In this document: in pieces, positions 42,136-51,117 of the stretch
Layout: every line of letters starts with the position of its first letter
Position numbering within the stretch: position 1 is the stretch's first letter
Origin: JBCCGG01 sp039029395
GTDB lineage: Bacteria; Pseudomonadota; Alphaproteobacteria; Kiloniellales; JAKSDN01
Length of the DNA: 64,000 bases
Assembly: GCA_039029395.1 (NCBI GenBank)
Contig: JBCCGG010000020.1
Span: 1-64,000 of the forward strand
Direction: 5' to 3'
Notes under the pieces: model-generated
Seen by the model: only the letters and a program-made list of their open reading frames with translations
The model's database searches: none
What the model was told of the DNA's origin: nothing
Position numbers and translations under genes: made by a program

Positions 42136-43284
42136 ATGAAAAAAACCAAGAGTGCGAAACTCGCGCAGCCGACGAGACGGGATGTCTTGAAGTATGGGGT
42201 CGCCGCCGCCGCCACGTCGGGCCTTGCCATGCCTTTCGTCAAAAAGGCGCAGGCCGCGCCGGTCGAAATCAACATGCTGGCCTGGTACGGCCACGGCGAG
42301 CCCGACATGGTCGAGGAGTTCGAGGCGGAAAACAACGTCAAGTTCCAGCCCAAGTACTACGCCGGCGGCGATAACATGCTGGGGCTGATCGCCCAATCGC
42401 CACCCGGCACTTACGACATCATTCTGTCGGACGCGGAGTTCGTGCAGCAACTCAACGCGGCCGGTTACATCGAGCAGATGAACGCCGCCGACTACAATTT
42501 CGACGACATGCTCTACAAGGACTTCCAGCACTTCCCGGGGCACTGGGACGGCGACAAGCTGTTTTCCATGATGGTGCGCTTCGGGCACCTGGGCGTCTCT
42601 TATAACAGGAACGCGGTCAGTGAAGAGGAAGCCCAAAGCTATGCCTGCTTCTGGAAGCCGGAGCTGGAGGGCAAGGTCGGGCACTTCGACTGGCACCTGC
42701 CGTCGCTCGGCATGATGAGCCTCTACAACGGCAACGGCGCCGGCCTCTGGGACCTGGACGACAAGGCCTGGGGCGCGGTCCAGGAGACCACCATGAGCCT
42801 GCGGCCCCAGGTCGGCGGCTACTTCGACTACGGCGGGACCTTCAACTCCCTGAAGAACGGCGAGATGCAGGCCATGTGTGGCATCGGCGACTGGATCACA
42901 GGCGTCCTGGAAAAGGACGGTGCGCCGGTCGCCTCGGTGGTGCCCAAGGAAGGCGGCATCCAGTGGACCGAGTCCTATTCGATCGGCAAGGGCTCGGAGA
43001 AGGCGGATCTCAGCAAGAAGTTCATTCAATACATGCTGAGCCCGCGCGGTCAGGTCCGCTCGGCGCAAATGAAGGCCTACCCGGGCTTCTGCATCACCAA
43101 GGGCGGCCAAAAGGCCCTGCAGGAGGCCAATATGGCCGAGGCCACACGCACCGGCCAGGTCGAGGGCGCGCCGAACAATCCGATCACCTTGATCGAGGAA
43201 GGCCGGATCCACTACCGCAACATTCCGGTCCAGCAGAGCCTCGAGGATTGGAACGACTTCTGGTCGGAATACAAGAACGCTTGA
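42136..43284 (+). CDS. Spermidine/putrescine-type ABC transporter periplasmic binding protein (PotD/PotF family)
   Basis: A 382-residue exported binding protein with a twin-arginine-like leader (TRRDVLKYGVAAAATSGLAM), which suggests Tat export. The mature part (INMLAWYGHGEPDMVEEFEA, SPPGTYDIILSDAEFVQQL) is of the PotD family. The ATG at 42136 is chosen because it follows GGGAG/AAGGA and begins the signal peptide; the frame is open further upstream without homology. It is followed by a strong hairpin and then two permease genes and an ATPase. The substrate may be a polyamine or another cationic compound. Confidence 0.9.
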   Translation: MKKTKSAKLAQPTRRDVLKYGVAAAATSGLAMPFVKKAQAAPVEINMLAWYGHGEPDMVEEFEAENNVKFQPKYYAGGDNMLGLIAQSPPGTYDIILSDAEFVQQLNAAGYIEQMNAADYNFDDMLYKDFQHFPGHWDGDKLFSMMVRFGHLGVSYNRNAVSEEEAQSYACFWKPELEGKVGHFDWHLPSLGMMSLYNGNGAGLWDLDDKAWGAVQETTMSLRPQVGGYFDYGGTFNSLKNGEMQAMCGIGDWITGVLEKDGAPVASVVPKEGGIQWTESYSIGKGSEKADLSKKFIQYMLSPRGQVRSAQMKAYPGFCITKGGQKALQEANMAEATRTGQVEGAPNNPITLIEEGRIHYRNIPVQQSLEDWNDFWSEYKNA

Positions 43285-43302
43285 GCTAGAATGATCTGAT
43301 TC

Positions 43303-43331
43303 CTCCCACCGGGCCTTCGGCCCGGTGGGAG
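43303..43331 (+). other. Strong stem-loop between binding-protein and permease genes
   Basis: CTCCCACCGGGCC (43303-43315) and GGCCCGGTGGGAG (43319-43331) form a perfect 13-bp stem with loop TTC. No T-run follows. Downstream transporter genes are clearly meant to be expressed, so this is most likely a 3'-end stabiliser or partial attenuator that raises binding-protein mRNA over membrane-subunit mRNA (inference). Confidence 0.75.
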
Positions 43332-43370
43332 AGCTGCGCGCGAGATGAGAGGGTAGGGTCAACGGGGGCG

Positions 43371-44255
43371 ATGGCTGACGCGGCGCACGGCGCGGGTCTG
43401 GCGAAAAAGGGGGGCGGCAGGCCGGACGGCTACGCGCTCTTCTTCCGCTTGCCGATGGTGTTCTGGCAGCTCGCTTTTTTCATCGGTCCCCTGGTCTTCA
43501 TGATCGCCATGTCGTTCTTCCTGGTGAAGAACTACCGCATGGTCGAGGCCTTCGAGTTTGCCAATTGGGCCAAGATGCTCGGCCGTGGCTATTTTTGGGA
43601 CAGCTTCCTGCTGACCCTGGGCATGGCAACCCTGTCGACTCTGGTGGTCACAGCGCTCGCCTTTCCGGCCTCCTACGCGCTCGCATTCAAGGTTTCGCCC
43701 ACGGTGCGGCGCTGGGCGATCTTCTTTCTAATCGTGCCGTTTTTCACCAGCTATCTGGTGCGCACCTTCTCCTGGTACGTGATCCTCGCGGAATCGGGCG
43801 TGATCAATGCGATCCTGGGCTTCATCGGTCTGGGCCCCTACATCATGCTGAACACCAAGTTCGGCACCATCGTCGGCTATATGACCCTGACCCTGCCCTT
43901 GGTGGTGATCCTCCAGACCCTGTCGCTCGCCCATGTGGACCGCAGCTTGATTGAGGCAGCTCACAACCTTGGCTGCGGGCGCCTGCGCACGGTCTTCACG
44001 GTGATCGTGCCGCTCGCCAAGGTCGGCCTGATCATAGGCGCGGTCTTTTGCTTCATTCTCTCCTTCGGCGATTTTGTCAGCCCCTACTATCTGGGTGGCT
44101 CCAAGCCGCCGACCCTGCCGATCCTGATCATCGACACGACCAAGTCGGGCCAGCAATGGCCACGCGCCGCGGTGGTCGCCATTATGATGATGATCACCTT
44201 GCTGACCGTCGCTTTCACCGCGATCGCGCTGGCCTACCGGCGGAGGGTGAAATGA
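43371..44255 (+). CDS. PotB-type ABC transporter permease
   Basis: A 294-residue permease with six predicted hydrophobic segments and the BPD_transp_1 EAA loop (IEAAHNLGCGRLRTVFTVIVP). The N-terminus has a soluble stretch before the first membrane segment (YALFFRLPMVFWQLAFFIGP), typical of PotB. It overlaps the next permease by four bases (ATGA). Confidence 0.92.
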   Translation: MADAAHGAGLAKKGGGRPDGYALFFRLPMVFWQLAFFIGPLVFMIAMSFFLVKNYRMVEAFEFANWAKMLGRGYFWDSFLLTLGMATLSTLVVTALAFPASYALAFKVSPTVRRWAIFFLIVPFFTSYLVRTFSWYVILAESGVINAILGFIGLGPYIMLNTKFGTIVGYMTLTLPLVVILQTLSLAHVDRSLIEAAHNLGCGRLRTVFTVIVPLAKVGLIIGAVFCFILSFGDFVSPYYLGGSKPPTLPILIIDTTKSGQQWPRAAVVAIMMMITLLTVAFTAIALAYRRRVK

Positions 44256-45055
44256 CCGACGACCGAGCGGTCAGGTGGATCTTGCGGGTCTATCTCGTGC
44301 TGATCTTCGCTTTCGTTTTCGCGCCGATCCTGGCCAGCGTGGTTTTCTCCTTCAACTCCCAGCGCTTTCCCACCATCCCGCTCGGGCACTTTTCATTGCA
44401 GTGGTACGACGCGATCCTGAACGACCCGGACGTCTGGGCCGCGGTGCGCACCAGTGCGCTGGTTTCGGTCTCGACGGCGGTGCTCGCCACCTTCATCGGG
44501 TTCTGCACGGCATATACCGACTACCGCTACGGCTTTCGTTTCAAGGGCGCTTATCTTGCGCTGGCACTGCTGCCGCCGACCATTCCTCTGATCATCCTGG
44601 CGCTCGCCATGCTGGCGTGGCTGTCCAAGATCGGCGCCTCGGGTCATGTCTGGTCGATCATCATCGCCCATACGGTGCTCTGCGCCCCCTTCGCCATGGC
44701 CGTGATCCGCCTGCGCCTGCAGCAGATGGACCGCAACCTGGAGCCGGCCGCCTGGAACCTGGGCGCAAGCGAATGGCGCACCATGGGCCAAGTGGTGATC
44801 CCCTTTACGAAGCCTGCGATCATCTCTGCGCTCTGCTTGACCGCGGCGGTCTCCTTCGACGAATTCGCCGTCGCCTGGTTCATTTCCGGCCTCAACAAGA
44901 CCGTACCGGTGATGATCCTGGAGATCGTCACCGGCAACATCGACCCTCAGGTGAACGCCATCGGCACCTTCGTGTTCATCACCTCGATCACGCTGGTGGT
45001 GATCGCCCAGATCCTGATCATGACCCGCGAAGATAAGAGCGGAGCCCAGACATGA
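44252..45055 (+). CDS. PotC-type ABC transporter permease
   Basis: A 267-residue permease starting MTDDRAVRWILRVYLVLIF, with VVFSFNSQRFPTIPLGHFSL after the first membrane span and an EAA loop (LEPAAWNLGASEWRTMGQVV), both characteristic of PotC. The ATG lies in the ATGA overlap with the PotB-type gene; a longer frame from 44048 is out of frame in that gene. It in turn overlaps the ATPase gene by four bases. Confidence 0.92.
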   Translation: MTDDRAVRWILRVYLVLIFAFVFAPILASVVFSFNSQRFPTIPLGHFSLQWYDAILNDPDVWAAVRTSALVSVSTAVLATFIGFCTAYTDYRYGFRFKGAYLALALLPPTIPLIILALAMLAWLSKIGASGHVWSIIIAHTVLCAPFAMAVIRLRLQQMDRNLEPAAWNLGASEWRTMGQVVIPFTKPAIISALCLTAAVSFDEFAVAWFISGLNKTVPVMILEIVTGNIDPQVNAIGTFVFITSITLVVIAQILIMTREDKSGAQT

Positions 45056-46143
45056 GCGACGCCCTGGTGGTCTTCGATGATGTAGTGAAGCGCTTCGGCG
45101 ATTTCGTCGCGGTCAAACGCATGAACCTGGAGGTCCGTCGCGGCGAGTTCCTGGCCCTGATGGGCCCCTCCGGCTGCGGCAAGACCACCACCTTGCGCAT
45201 GCTGGCCGGCCTCGAGCTGCCGACCGAAGGCGACATCACCCTGGAGGGCAAATCCCTGCTCCAGGTGAAGCCCCACGAGCGCGACACGCCCATGGTTTGG
45301 CAGTCGCTGGCGCTCTTCCCCTTTCTCGATGTACGCGAGAACGTCGAATTCGGCTTGAAGATGCGCGGCGTTGCGGCCGAGGAACGCCGGCGCCGGGCCG
45401 AGGATTGGCTCGAGCGTCTTGGCATCGGGGAGTTCGCCGCGCGCAACGTCCAGCAGCTTTCGGGCGGCCAGCGCCAGAGGGTTGCCCTGGCCCGCGCCCT
45501 AGTCACCGAGCCCCAGATCCTGCTTCTGGACGAGCCGCTCTCGGCGCTCGACGCTCACCTGGTGATCCGCATGCAAGGGGTGCTGACCCGATTGCAGCGG
45601 GAGCTTGGCATCACCTTCGTCTACGTCACCCACTCCCAATCCGAGGCCTTTGCCATGGCCGACCGGGTGGTCATCATGAGCGACGGTGAGATTGCCCAGA
45701 TCGGCGCGCCGCGCGACATTTACCGCGCGCCTGCCAACCGCTTTGTCGCCGAGTTCGTCGGGCGCAACAACATCCTCTCGGGCAAGGTCGCGCGCCTCGA
45801 AGGGGACGATGCGGTGGTGGCGACGCCAGCCGGCGATTTGGGCGTGACCGTCGCAGAAGACCGCAAGGTGGCGGTCGGCGAAAACGTCAGCTTCGTGATT
45901 GCCGCCGATCTGGTCCGGCTTTCCCAGGCGCCACCCGGCGACGGCAACGCGGTGCCGGTCAGCCTGATCTCGGAAGAGTTCATCGGCTCGGTCGTAACCT
46001 TGTTCCTGGAGAGCGCCGACGGCACGGAGTTCAAAGCCCAGCTCCAGGAGCGCGAGCTGGCCGATATCGACCTTAAGCAGGCCAAGGAGCTCTATCTCTC
46101 TTGGCCGGCCGCCAGCGGCCACTTGCTGGCTGGGTCCACCTGA
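45052..46143 (+). CDS. PotA-type ABC transporter ATP-binding protein
   Basis: A 363-residue ATPase. Walker A is GPSGCGKTTTLRMLAGLE, the signature LSGGQRQRVALARALV, Walker B ILLLDEPLSALDAHL, and the H-loop THSQSEAFAMAD. The C-terminal 120 residues form a TOBE domain, as in PotA and other CUT1/polyamine ATPases. It completes a four-gene importer in the order binding protein, permease, permease, ATPase. Confidence 0.93.
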   Translation: MSDALVVFDDVVKRFGDFVAVKRMNLEVRRGEFLALMGPSGCGKTTTLRMLAGLELPTEGDITLEGKSLLQVKPHERDTPMVWQSLALFPFLDVRENVEFGLKMRGVAAEERRRRAEDWLERLGIGEFAARNVQQLSGGQRQRVALARALVTEPQILLLDEPLSALDAHLVIRMQGVLTRLQRELGITFVYVTHSQSEAFAMADRVVIMSDGEIAQIGAPRDIYRAPANRFVAEFVGRNNILSGKVARLEGDDAVVATPAGDLGVTVAEDRKVAVGENVSFVIAADLVRLSQAPPGDGNAVPVSLISEEFIGSVVTLFLESADGTEFKAQLQERELADIDLKQAKELYLSWPAASGHLLAGST

Positions 46144-46170
46144 CCAACCTTCAAGGAAAGGGCGTTTGTC

Positions 46171-47067
46171 ATGATCGCCAATCCCGTCCCCTGGCCGAAC
46201 GGCGCGCGCTGCGCCTGCGCCATCACCTTCGACATGGACGCCGACAGCCTGATCCACATCGCCCGGCCGAAGGATTCCCACCGGCGCCTCTATCCCACAT
46301 CCATGGGCCGCTACGGGCCGACCGTCGCCGTGCCACGAATCCTGGAGACCTATCGCAAATTCGGTCTCAAGCAGTCGTTCTTCATTCCCGGCTGGTGCAT
46401 CGAGAAATACCCCGAGACCGTGGAAGCGATCCTGAACGGCGGCCACGAGGTCGGCCACCACGGCTATCTGCACGAGAACCCGGTCAACTTGACCACGCAG
46501 GAGCACCGCCATTGGTTCGAGCGCGCGCTCGATGCCCACGACAAGGTCTGCGGTCAGCGTCCCCGAGGTTACCGGGCGCCGGTCTACGACATCACGCCCG
46601 ATGTGGTCGATCTCCTGATCGAGCACGGCTTTTTGTATGAATCCTCAATGATGGCCGATGAAGTGCCCTATCTCCTTCAGCACGAGAAAGGCACGCTTTG
46701 GGAGGTGCCGGTCCACTGGGGCACGGACGACTGGCCGCCCTTCGCCCACTACGAGGAAATCGGCTACATGATGCCGGTCCGGGCGCCGAGCCTTGGCCTA
46801 CAAGCCTTTTGGGAGGAATTCGAGGCCCACTACGAGCATGGCGGTCTCTTTATGCTGATCCTCCATCCCTTCCTGACCGGCCGTCTGGCACGTTGGCGCT
46901 TGGTCGAAGCTTGGATCGAGCAAACCCTCGACAGCAAGGACGTGTGGTTCGCACCGCTCGAGGAGATCGTCCGGCACGTCGAGCGCATGCGCGACGAGGG
47001 CCTCTACACGCCACGAATCGAAAAGCTGCCCTACTACGACGCACCCGTCGCCGGCCGCGCTGATTAA
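46171..47067 (+). CDS. Polysaccharide-deacetylase (NodB-homology) family protein, cytosolic PuuE/PgdA-like
   Basis: A 298-residue protein with no signal peptide. The NodB motif 1 is AITFDMDADS (catalytic and metal-binding Asp) and motif 2 is GGHEVGHHGYLHE (metal-binding His pair); RGYRAPVYDI is motif 3. Cytosolic family members of this size include peptidoglycan deacetylase-like proteins and the PuuE allantoinase; they act on C-N bonds of small molecules. It lies 27 bases after the PotA-type gene, so the imported compound may be its substrate. I cannot choose between amide, cyclic amide and N-acetyl substrates. Confidence 0.85.
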   Translation: MIANPVPWPNGARCACAITFDMDADSLIHIARPKDSHRRLYPTSMGRYGPTVAVPRILETYRKFGLKQSFFIPGWCIEKYPETVEAILNGGHEVGHHGYLHENPVNLTTQEHRHWFERALDAHDKVCGQRPRGYRAPVYDITPDVVDLLIEHGFLYESSMMADEVPYLLQHEKGTLWEVPVHWGTDDWPPFAHYEEIGYMMPVRAPSLGLQAFWEEFEAHYEHGGLFMLILHPFLTGRLARWRLVEAWIEQTLDSKDVWFAPLEEIVRHVERMRDEGLYTPRIEKLPYYDAPVAGRAD

Positions 47068-47177
47068 AGCGTACTTGCCACGGGATGAAATTGATCAATC
47101 GAGTTCAGAAGCCCGGTCAAACACGGAAAATCACATTGGGCCGCCGCAAAGATCAAGTTTCGTCCGGCGGCAACCGC

Positions 47178-48908
47178 TCAGTGACTCTCTCGCGGGACTG
47201 CGGCACCGCTTGAGCCCACCAAGAAATCCAGGTCGCAACCCAGATCGGCTTGGGTGACGTGTTGGAAGTGCAGGTTGGCATAGCCCCGCTCAAAGGGCGG
47301 CGCCGGCGGCGTCCAGCGGGTTCGGCGCTGGGCCAACTCCTCGTCGGAAACCTCGAGGCTGAGGCTTCGATTGGCCACGTCCAGGGCGATCATGTCGCCG
47401 TTCTCGACCAGCGCGAGGGGTCCGCCGGCCGCCGCTTCAGGCGCGGTGTGCAGCACCACGGTGCCATAGGCCGTACCGCTCATGCGGGCGTCCGAAATGC
47501 GAACCATGTCGGTGATGCCACACCGGAGGATCTTCGCCGGCAGCGCCATGTTGCCGACCTCCGCCATGCCGGGATAGCCCTTCGGGCCGCAGTTCTTCAG
47601 CACCATGATGCACGATTCATCGACATCCAGCTCGGGGTCATCGATCCGTGCCTTGTAGTCGTCGATATCCTCGAACACCACTGCGCGACCACGGTGCCGC
47701 ATCAGTGTCGGGCTGGCGGCCGAAGGCTTAAGCACGGCGCCCTGGGGCGCCAGGTTGCCGCGCAAGACGACGATGCCGCCATGCTCCTTGAAAGGGTCCG
47801 CAAAGGCGTGGATTACCTCCCGGTTGAAGCATTCAGCATCCTTCACATTATCCCAGATCGTGCGGCCGTTGACGGTTAGGGCATCCTTGTGGAGCAGACC
47901 ATTCTCGCCAAGCTCCCGGATCACCACCGGCAGACCGCCGGCATAGTAGAAGTCCTCCATCAGGTGCTCGCCCGAAGGCATGAGGTTGACCAGGCAAGGC
48001 ACGTCAGAGCCGAGCGCATCCCAGTCCACCAGACGCAGCTTTACGCCGATGCGGCCGGCCAGCGCGATCAGATGCAAGACCGCGTTGGTCGAGCCGCCGA
48101 TCGCACCGTTGACGCGGATCGCATTCTCGAAAGCCTGGCGGGTCAGGATCTTCGACATGCGAAGATCCTCCCTGACCATGGCGACAATGCGCCGCCCGGC
48201 AAGCTGGGCCAAGGACTTGCGCCGGGAGTCGACGGCCGGAATTGCGGCGTTGGCCGGCATGCCCATGCCAATGCCCTCGACCATGCTTGCCATCGTCGAG
48301 GCTGTGCCCATGGTCATGCAGTGACCGGGCGAGCGGGCGTTGCCGGCCTCCGCGGCCATGAACTCCGCCATGGACATCTCGCCGGCCTTGACCATGGCAT
48401 CGAACTTCCACACATGGGTGCCCGAGCCCAGGCGCTGGCCCCGAAAGTTGCCGTTCAGCATAGGCCCTCCGGAAAGCGCCAGGGTCGGCAAATCGCAACT
48501 CGCCGCGCCCATCAGCAGGGCCGGCGTTGTCTTGTCGCAACCGACCATCAGCACAACACCATCGACCGGGTTGGCACGGATCGATTCCTCCACATCCATG
48601 CTAACCAGGTTTCGAAACAGCATGGTGGTCGGGCGCATCAAGGTCTCGCCCAGAGAGGTCACCGGGAACTCGACGGGAAAGCCCCCGGCCTCCAGCACGC
48701 CGCGCTTGACCCGCTCGGCCAGGTCCCGGAAGTGAGCATTGCAAGGGGTCAGCTCGGACCAGGTATTGCAAATGCCGATGACCGGCCGCCCGTCGAAGGC
48801 ATCGTCAGGGATGCCTTGGTTCTTCATCCAGCTGCGGTGATTGAAGCCGTCTTTGTCCATCAGCCCGAACCATGCGGCGCTGCGGTACGTTCTATTGCTC
48901 TTGCTCAT
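47178..48908 (-). CDS. IlvD/Edd-family sugar-acid dehydratase (arabinonate/xylonate dehydratase-like)
   Basis: A 576-residue Fe-S dehydratase. Cys-containing cluster motifs are ICNTWSELTPCNAHF, MVGCDKTTPALLMG and PGHCMTMGTASTMASM; GAIGGSTNAVLHLIALA and ISDARMSGTAYGTVV are family signatures. The N-terminus RSAAWFGLMDKDGFNHRSWM is typical of L-arabinonate and D-xylonate dehydratases rather than IlvD proper, which begins differently. It should convert an aldonate to a 2-keto-3-deoxy acid. It is downstream of, and co-directional with, a DenD-like gene. Confidence 0.9.
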   Translation of the reverse strand: MSKSNRTYRSAAWFGLMDKDGFNHRSWMKNQGIPDDAFDGRPVIGICNTWSELTPCNAHFRDLAERVKRGVLEAGGFPVEFPVTSLGETLMRPTTMLFRNLVSMDVEESIRANPVDGVVLMVGCDKTTPALLMGAASCDLPTLALSGGPMLNGNFRGQRLGSGTHVWKFDAMVKAGEMSMAEFMAAEAGNARSPGHCMTMGTASTMASMVEGIGMGMPANAAIPAVDSRRKSLAQLAGRRIVAMVREDLRMSKILTRQAFENAIRVNGAIGGSTNAVLHLIALAGRIGVKLRLVDWDALGSDVPCLVNLMPSGEHLMEDFYYAGGLPVVIRELGENGLLHKDALTVNGRTIWDNVKDAECFNREVIHAFADPFKEHGGIVVLRGNLAPQGAVLKPSAASPTLMRHRGRAVVFEDIDDYKARIDDPELDVDESCIMVLKNCGPKGYPGMAEVGNMALPAKILRCGITDMVRISDARMSGTAYGTVVLHTAPEAAAGGPLALVENGDMIALDVANRSLSLEVSDEELAQRRTRWTPPAPPFERGYANLHFQHVTQADLGCDLDFLVGSSGAAVPRESH

Positions 48909-48923
48909 GGAACTCGCATTTCC

Positions 48924-49910
48924 TTAGGGCTGCAGGTAGTCCTCGATGTAGTCCTGGATGATTTCCTCCAGACCGCCATCCAGCTGCAGGCCAAGCGCCT
49001 CGGCGCGGGAGAAGGCGGCGTCCTGAGGCCAGGTCTTGCAGATGTCGACGATGAAGGGATCAGGCGCGCTCGTGATTCGGCCGAGACCGCGGTCGCCAGC
49101 GCTCCGGTGCAAAGCCTCGACCATGTCGCGCGTGCTAAACGTGTGACTGGGGAAGCTGACGGCCCGGTCGTCACCCAGGGCGGCGCCGTCGATCTCGTGC
49201 AGCCGGATCAAGCCCTCGACGATCGCCCGGTATCCGAGCAGGGGCATGGCGGTGTCGTCGGGTACCGGCAGCACGAAGTCATCGCCATTCAGGGGCTCGC
49301 GAAACACGCCGCTGACGAAGCTAGAGGCGGCCGCGTTTGGCTTGCCGGGACGGATAATGACGGTCGGAAGACGCGCCGACCGGCCATCCAGAAAGCCCTT
49401 GCGCGTATAATCGTTTATCAGAAGCTCGCAAATCGCCTTGGTGACGCCATAAGTGGTCTGAGGCGTTTGCTTGGTCGTATCGCCGACCGTGTGAGGCATG
49501 GCGGCTCCTCCAAAGACGGCGATTGAGCTGGCGAAGACCAAGCGCGGCCGCGTGGCCCGGGCCCGCAAGGCCTCGAACACATGGCGTCCGCCGTCTAGGT
49601 TGACCCGCATGGCGAGGTCGAAGTCCTTTTCAGCGCCGCCGCTCACCACCGAGGCCAGGTGAAAGACGGAGATGTCGTCCCGGTCTATGAGACTGAACAC
49701 CTGGTCTCGGTCGGAGATATCGCCGCACTCGGCCTTGACGACGATACTGTCATGGCGGAGCGTCTCTCTCGGAGCGCCGACGTCGAACAGCTGCAGCTCG
49801 TCGATTGGCACCGTTTCACCGCTCGGACTCGCAAGCGTCCCCACCTCCAACAGCCGCCGGGCCAATCGGAATCCGATGAAGCCGGCGCCTCCGGTGATTA
49901 CGACTTTCAT
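48924..49910 (-). CDS. denD: NAD-dependent epimerase/dehydratase family, D-erythronate dehydrogenase-like
   Basis: A 328-residue extended short-chain dehydrogenase. The NAD-binding motif VVITGGAGFIGFRLARRL is at the N-terminus and the catalytic YGVTK is near residue 155. SSIAVFGGAAMPHTVGDTT and RLPTVIIRPGKPNAAASSF match the DenD group, which oxidises D-erythronate to 2-oxo-D-erythronate. A linked OtnI/Hyi-type isomerase (now a pseudogene) supports this assignment. The OtnK kinase and OtnC decarboxylase expected in that pathway are not in the window. Confidence 0.78.
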   Translation of the reverse strand: MKVVITGGAGFIGFRLARRLLEVGTLASPSGETVPIDELQLFDVGAPRETLRHDSIVVKAECGDISDRDQVFSLIDRDDISVFHLASVVSGGAEKDFDLAMRVNLDGGRHVFEALRARATRPRLVFASSIAVFGGAAMPHTVGDTTKQTPQTTYGVTKAICELLINDYTRKGFLDGRSARLPTVIIRPGKPNAAASSFVSGVFREPLNGDDFVLPVPDDTAMPLLGYRAIVEGLIRLHEIDGAALGDDRAVSFPSHTFSTRDMVEALHRSAGDRGLGRITSAPDPFIVDICKTWPQDAAFSRAEALGLQLDGGLEEIIQDYIEDYLQP

Positions 49911-50064
49911 CTCGTTGCTCCCGCTCGTTCGTCAAGGCGCGCCGTGGGGGACATGGCGATTTTGGGAGTGTAGAGGATCTGAGGCGTAAATTGCCTACTT
50001 TTCGGATTCTGTTATAGGTCCGTGGCCGATTTCCTGTGGAGGCACGTCGACGGTCTAGCCTCGT

Positions 50065-51117
50065 CTAATCGCAATGCACCCTATCTGCACCAATCAGGAC
50101 ACGTTCGCCTGTCTGGTTGGAGCGGTAGACGGCCTCCTCGACGTGAAGGTTCGCCAAGTAGTCCTGTCCCTGGTTCATCACCTCGCCACCTTGCTCCAGG
50201 CAGGCCAAAACATGCTTCTGAAGGCGGTAGACGCAGTCGCCACCGAAACCGCGGTCATTCCAATCGTAGTCGATTGCCCATTCTTGGTTCTCGCCGTGGC
50301 GGCGGCGAAACAAGACGCCGTCGCCATTTAGGCGAATGGCACCCTTCGAGCCCTCGACCAACATCTCCCCCATGGTCAGGCGGCGGTTCTCGGCGGCGTG
50401 GTCGGCCAGGCGGTTGCCGTCGAACAGCCCGCGCGCGCCATTGGCGAAGTCGAACAAGATCAGACCGGCGTCCTCGCCGGCAATCGCTGGGTTGAGCTGC
50501 GCCAAGCGGGCGGTGACGCCGATCACCTCACCGAATAAAAAACGGAACACGTCAATCAGATGGATCGCCGTCTCGTGGACCAGAAAGCGTTCCATCTTCT
50601 GAAAATAGGGTTGGCGCGCCAGGTAGGCCTCCGGCCCCTGCCCGTCCCCGGGCCGCAGCCGAAAACTCACTTGGTAAGGGTCGCCGATCTCCCCTGCCTC
50701 AAGGCAGCGTCGAATCTCGCTGTACCAAGGCATGAAACGAAAGTTCTCGTGCACGATGAGTGGAACTCCGGCCGCTTCCGCGATGGCAACCGCCGCCTCC
50801 GCGTCGGCCAGGCACGGTGTAAAAGGTTTCTGGCAAACCATCGGAACGCCCCGCTCAGCGGCCGCCTTGATGAAAGCCATGTGGGTGTGCGGCGGCGTGA
50901 TGATGTCCACCAGATCGGGCCGCACCTGGTCCAACATCGCGGCGAAATCAGTGATAACGTCGGCCAAACCGAAGGTGCGGGCCACGGCTTCGGCGCCTTG
51001 CCGATCCAAAGAGCAAAGGCCGACCAGCTCGACATCGAGACGGCGCCAGGCTTCGTAATGAAACTGACTGAAGTAACCCGTGCCAACCGCGGCCAGTCTG
51101 AGCCGAGCCCGTGTCAT
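50065..51117 (-). CDS. Gfo/Idh/MocA-family oxidoreductase
   Basis: A 350-residue NAD(P)-dependent sugar or inositol-type dehydrogenase. The N-terminal Rossmann domain begins RLAAVGTGYFSQFHYEAWRR, with the family EKP-like motif as QKPFTPCLADAEA and a C-terminal alpha/beta domain. It starts at the ATG at 51117, overlapping the lactonase stop by four bases (ATGA). Adjacent dehydratase, lactonase and DenD-like genes indicate a sugar or sugar-acid pathway; substrate unknown. Confidence 0.88.
   Translation of the reverse strand: MTRARLRLAAVGTGYFSQFHYEAWRRLDVELVGLCSLDRQGAEAVARTFGLADVITDFAAMLDQVRPDLVDIITPPHTHMAFIKAAAERGVPMVCQKPFTPCLADAEAAVAIAEAAGVPLIVHENFRFMPWYSEIRRCLEAGEIGDPYQVSFRLRPGDGQGPEAYLARQPYFQKMERFLVHETAIHLIDVFRFLFGEVIGVTARLAQLNPAIAGEDAGLILFDFANGARGLFDGNRLADHAAENRRLTMGEMLVEGSKGAIRLNGDGVLFRRRHGENQEWAIDYDWNDRGFGGDCVYRLQKHVLACLEQGGEVMNQGQDYLANLHVEEAVYRSNQTGERVLIGADRVHCD

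Noticed and set aside
41929..43362. 477-codon minus-strand frame opposite the PotD-type gene
   Set aside because: Antisense shadow, Leu/Val/Gly/His-rich with no motif. The plus strand has a Tat signal and binding-protein fold features.
47889..49526. 545-codon plus-strand frame opposite the dehydratase and DenD-like genes
   Set aside because: Antisense shadow crossing a gene boundary; no family pattern.
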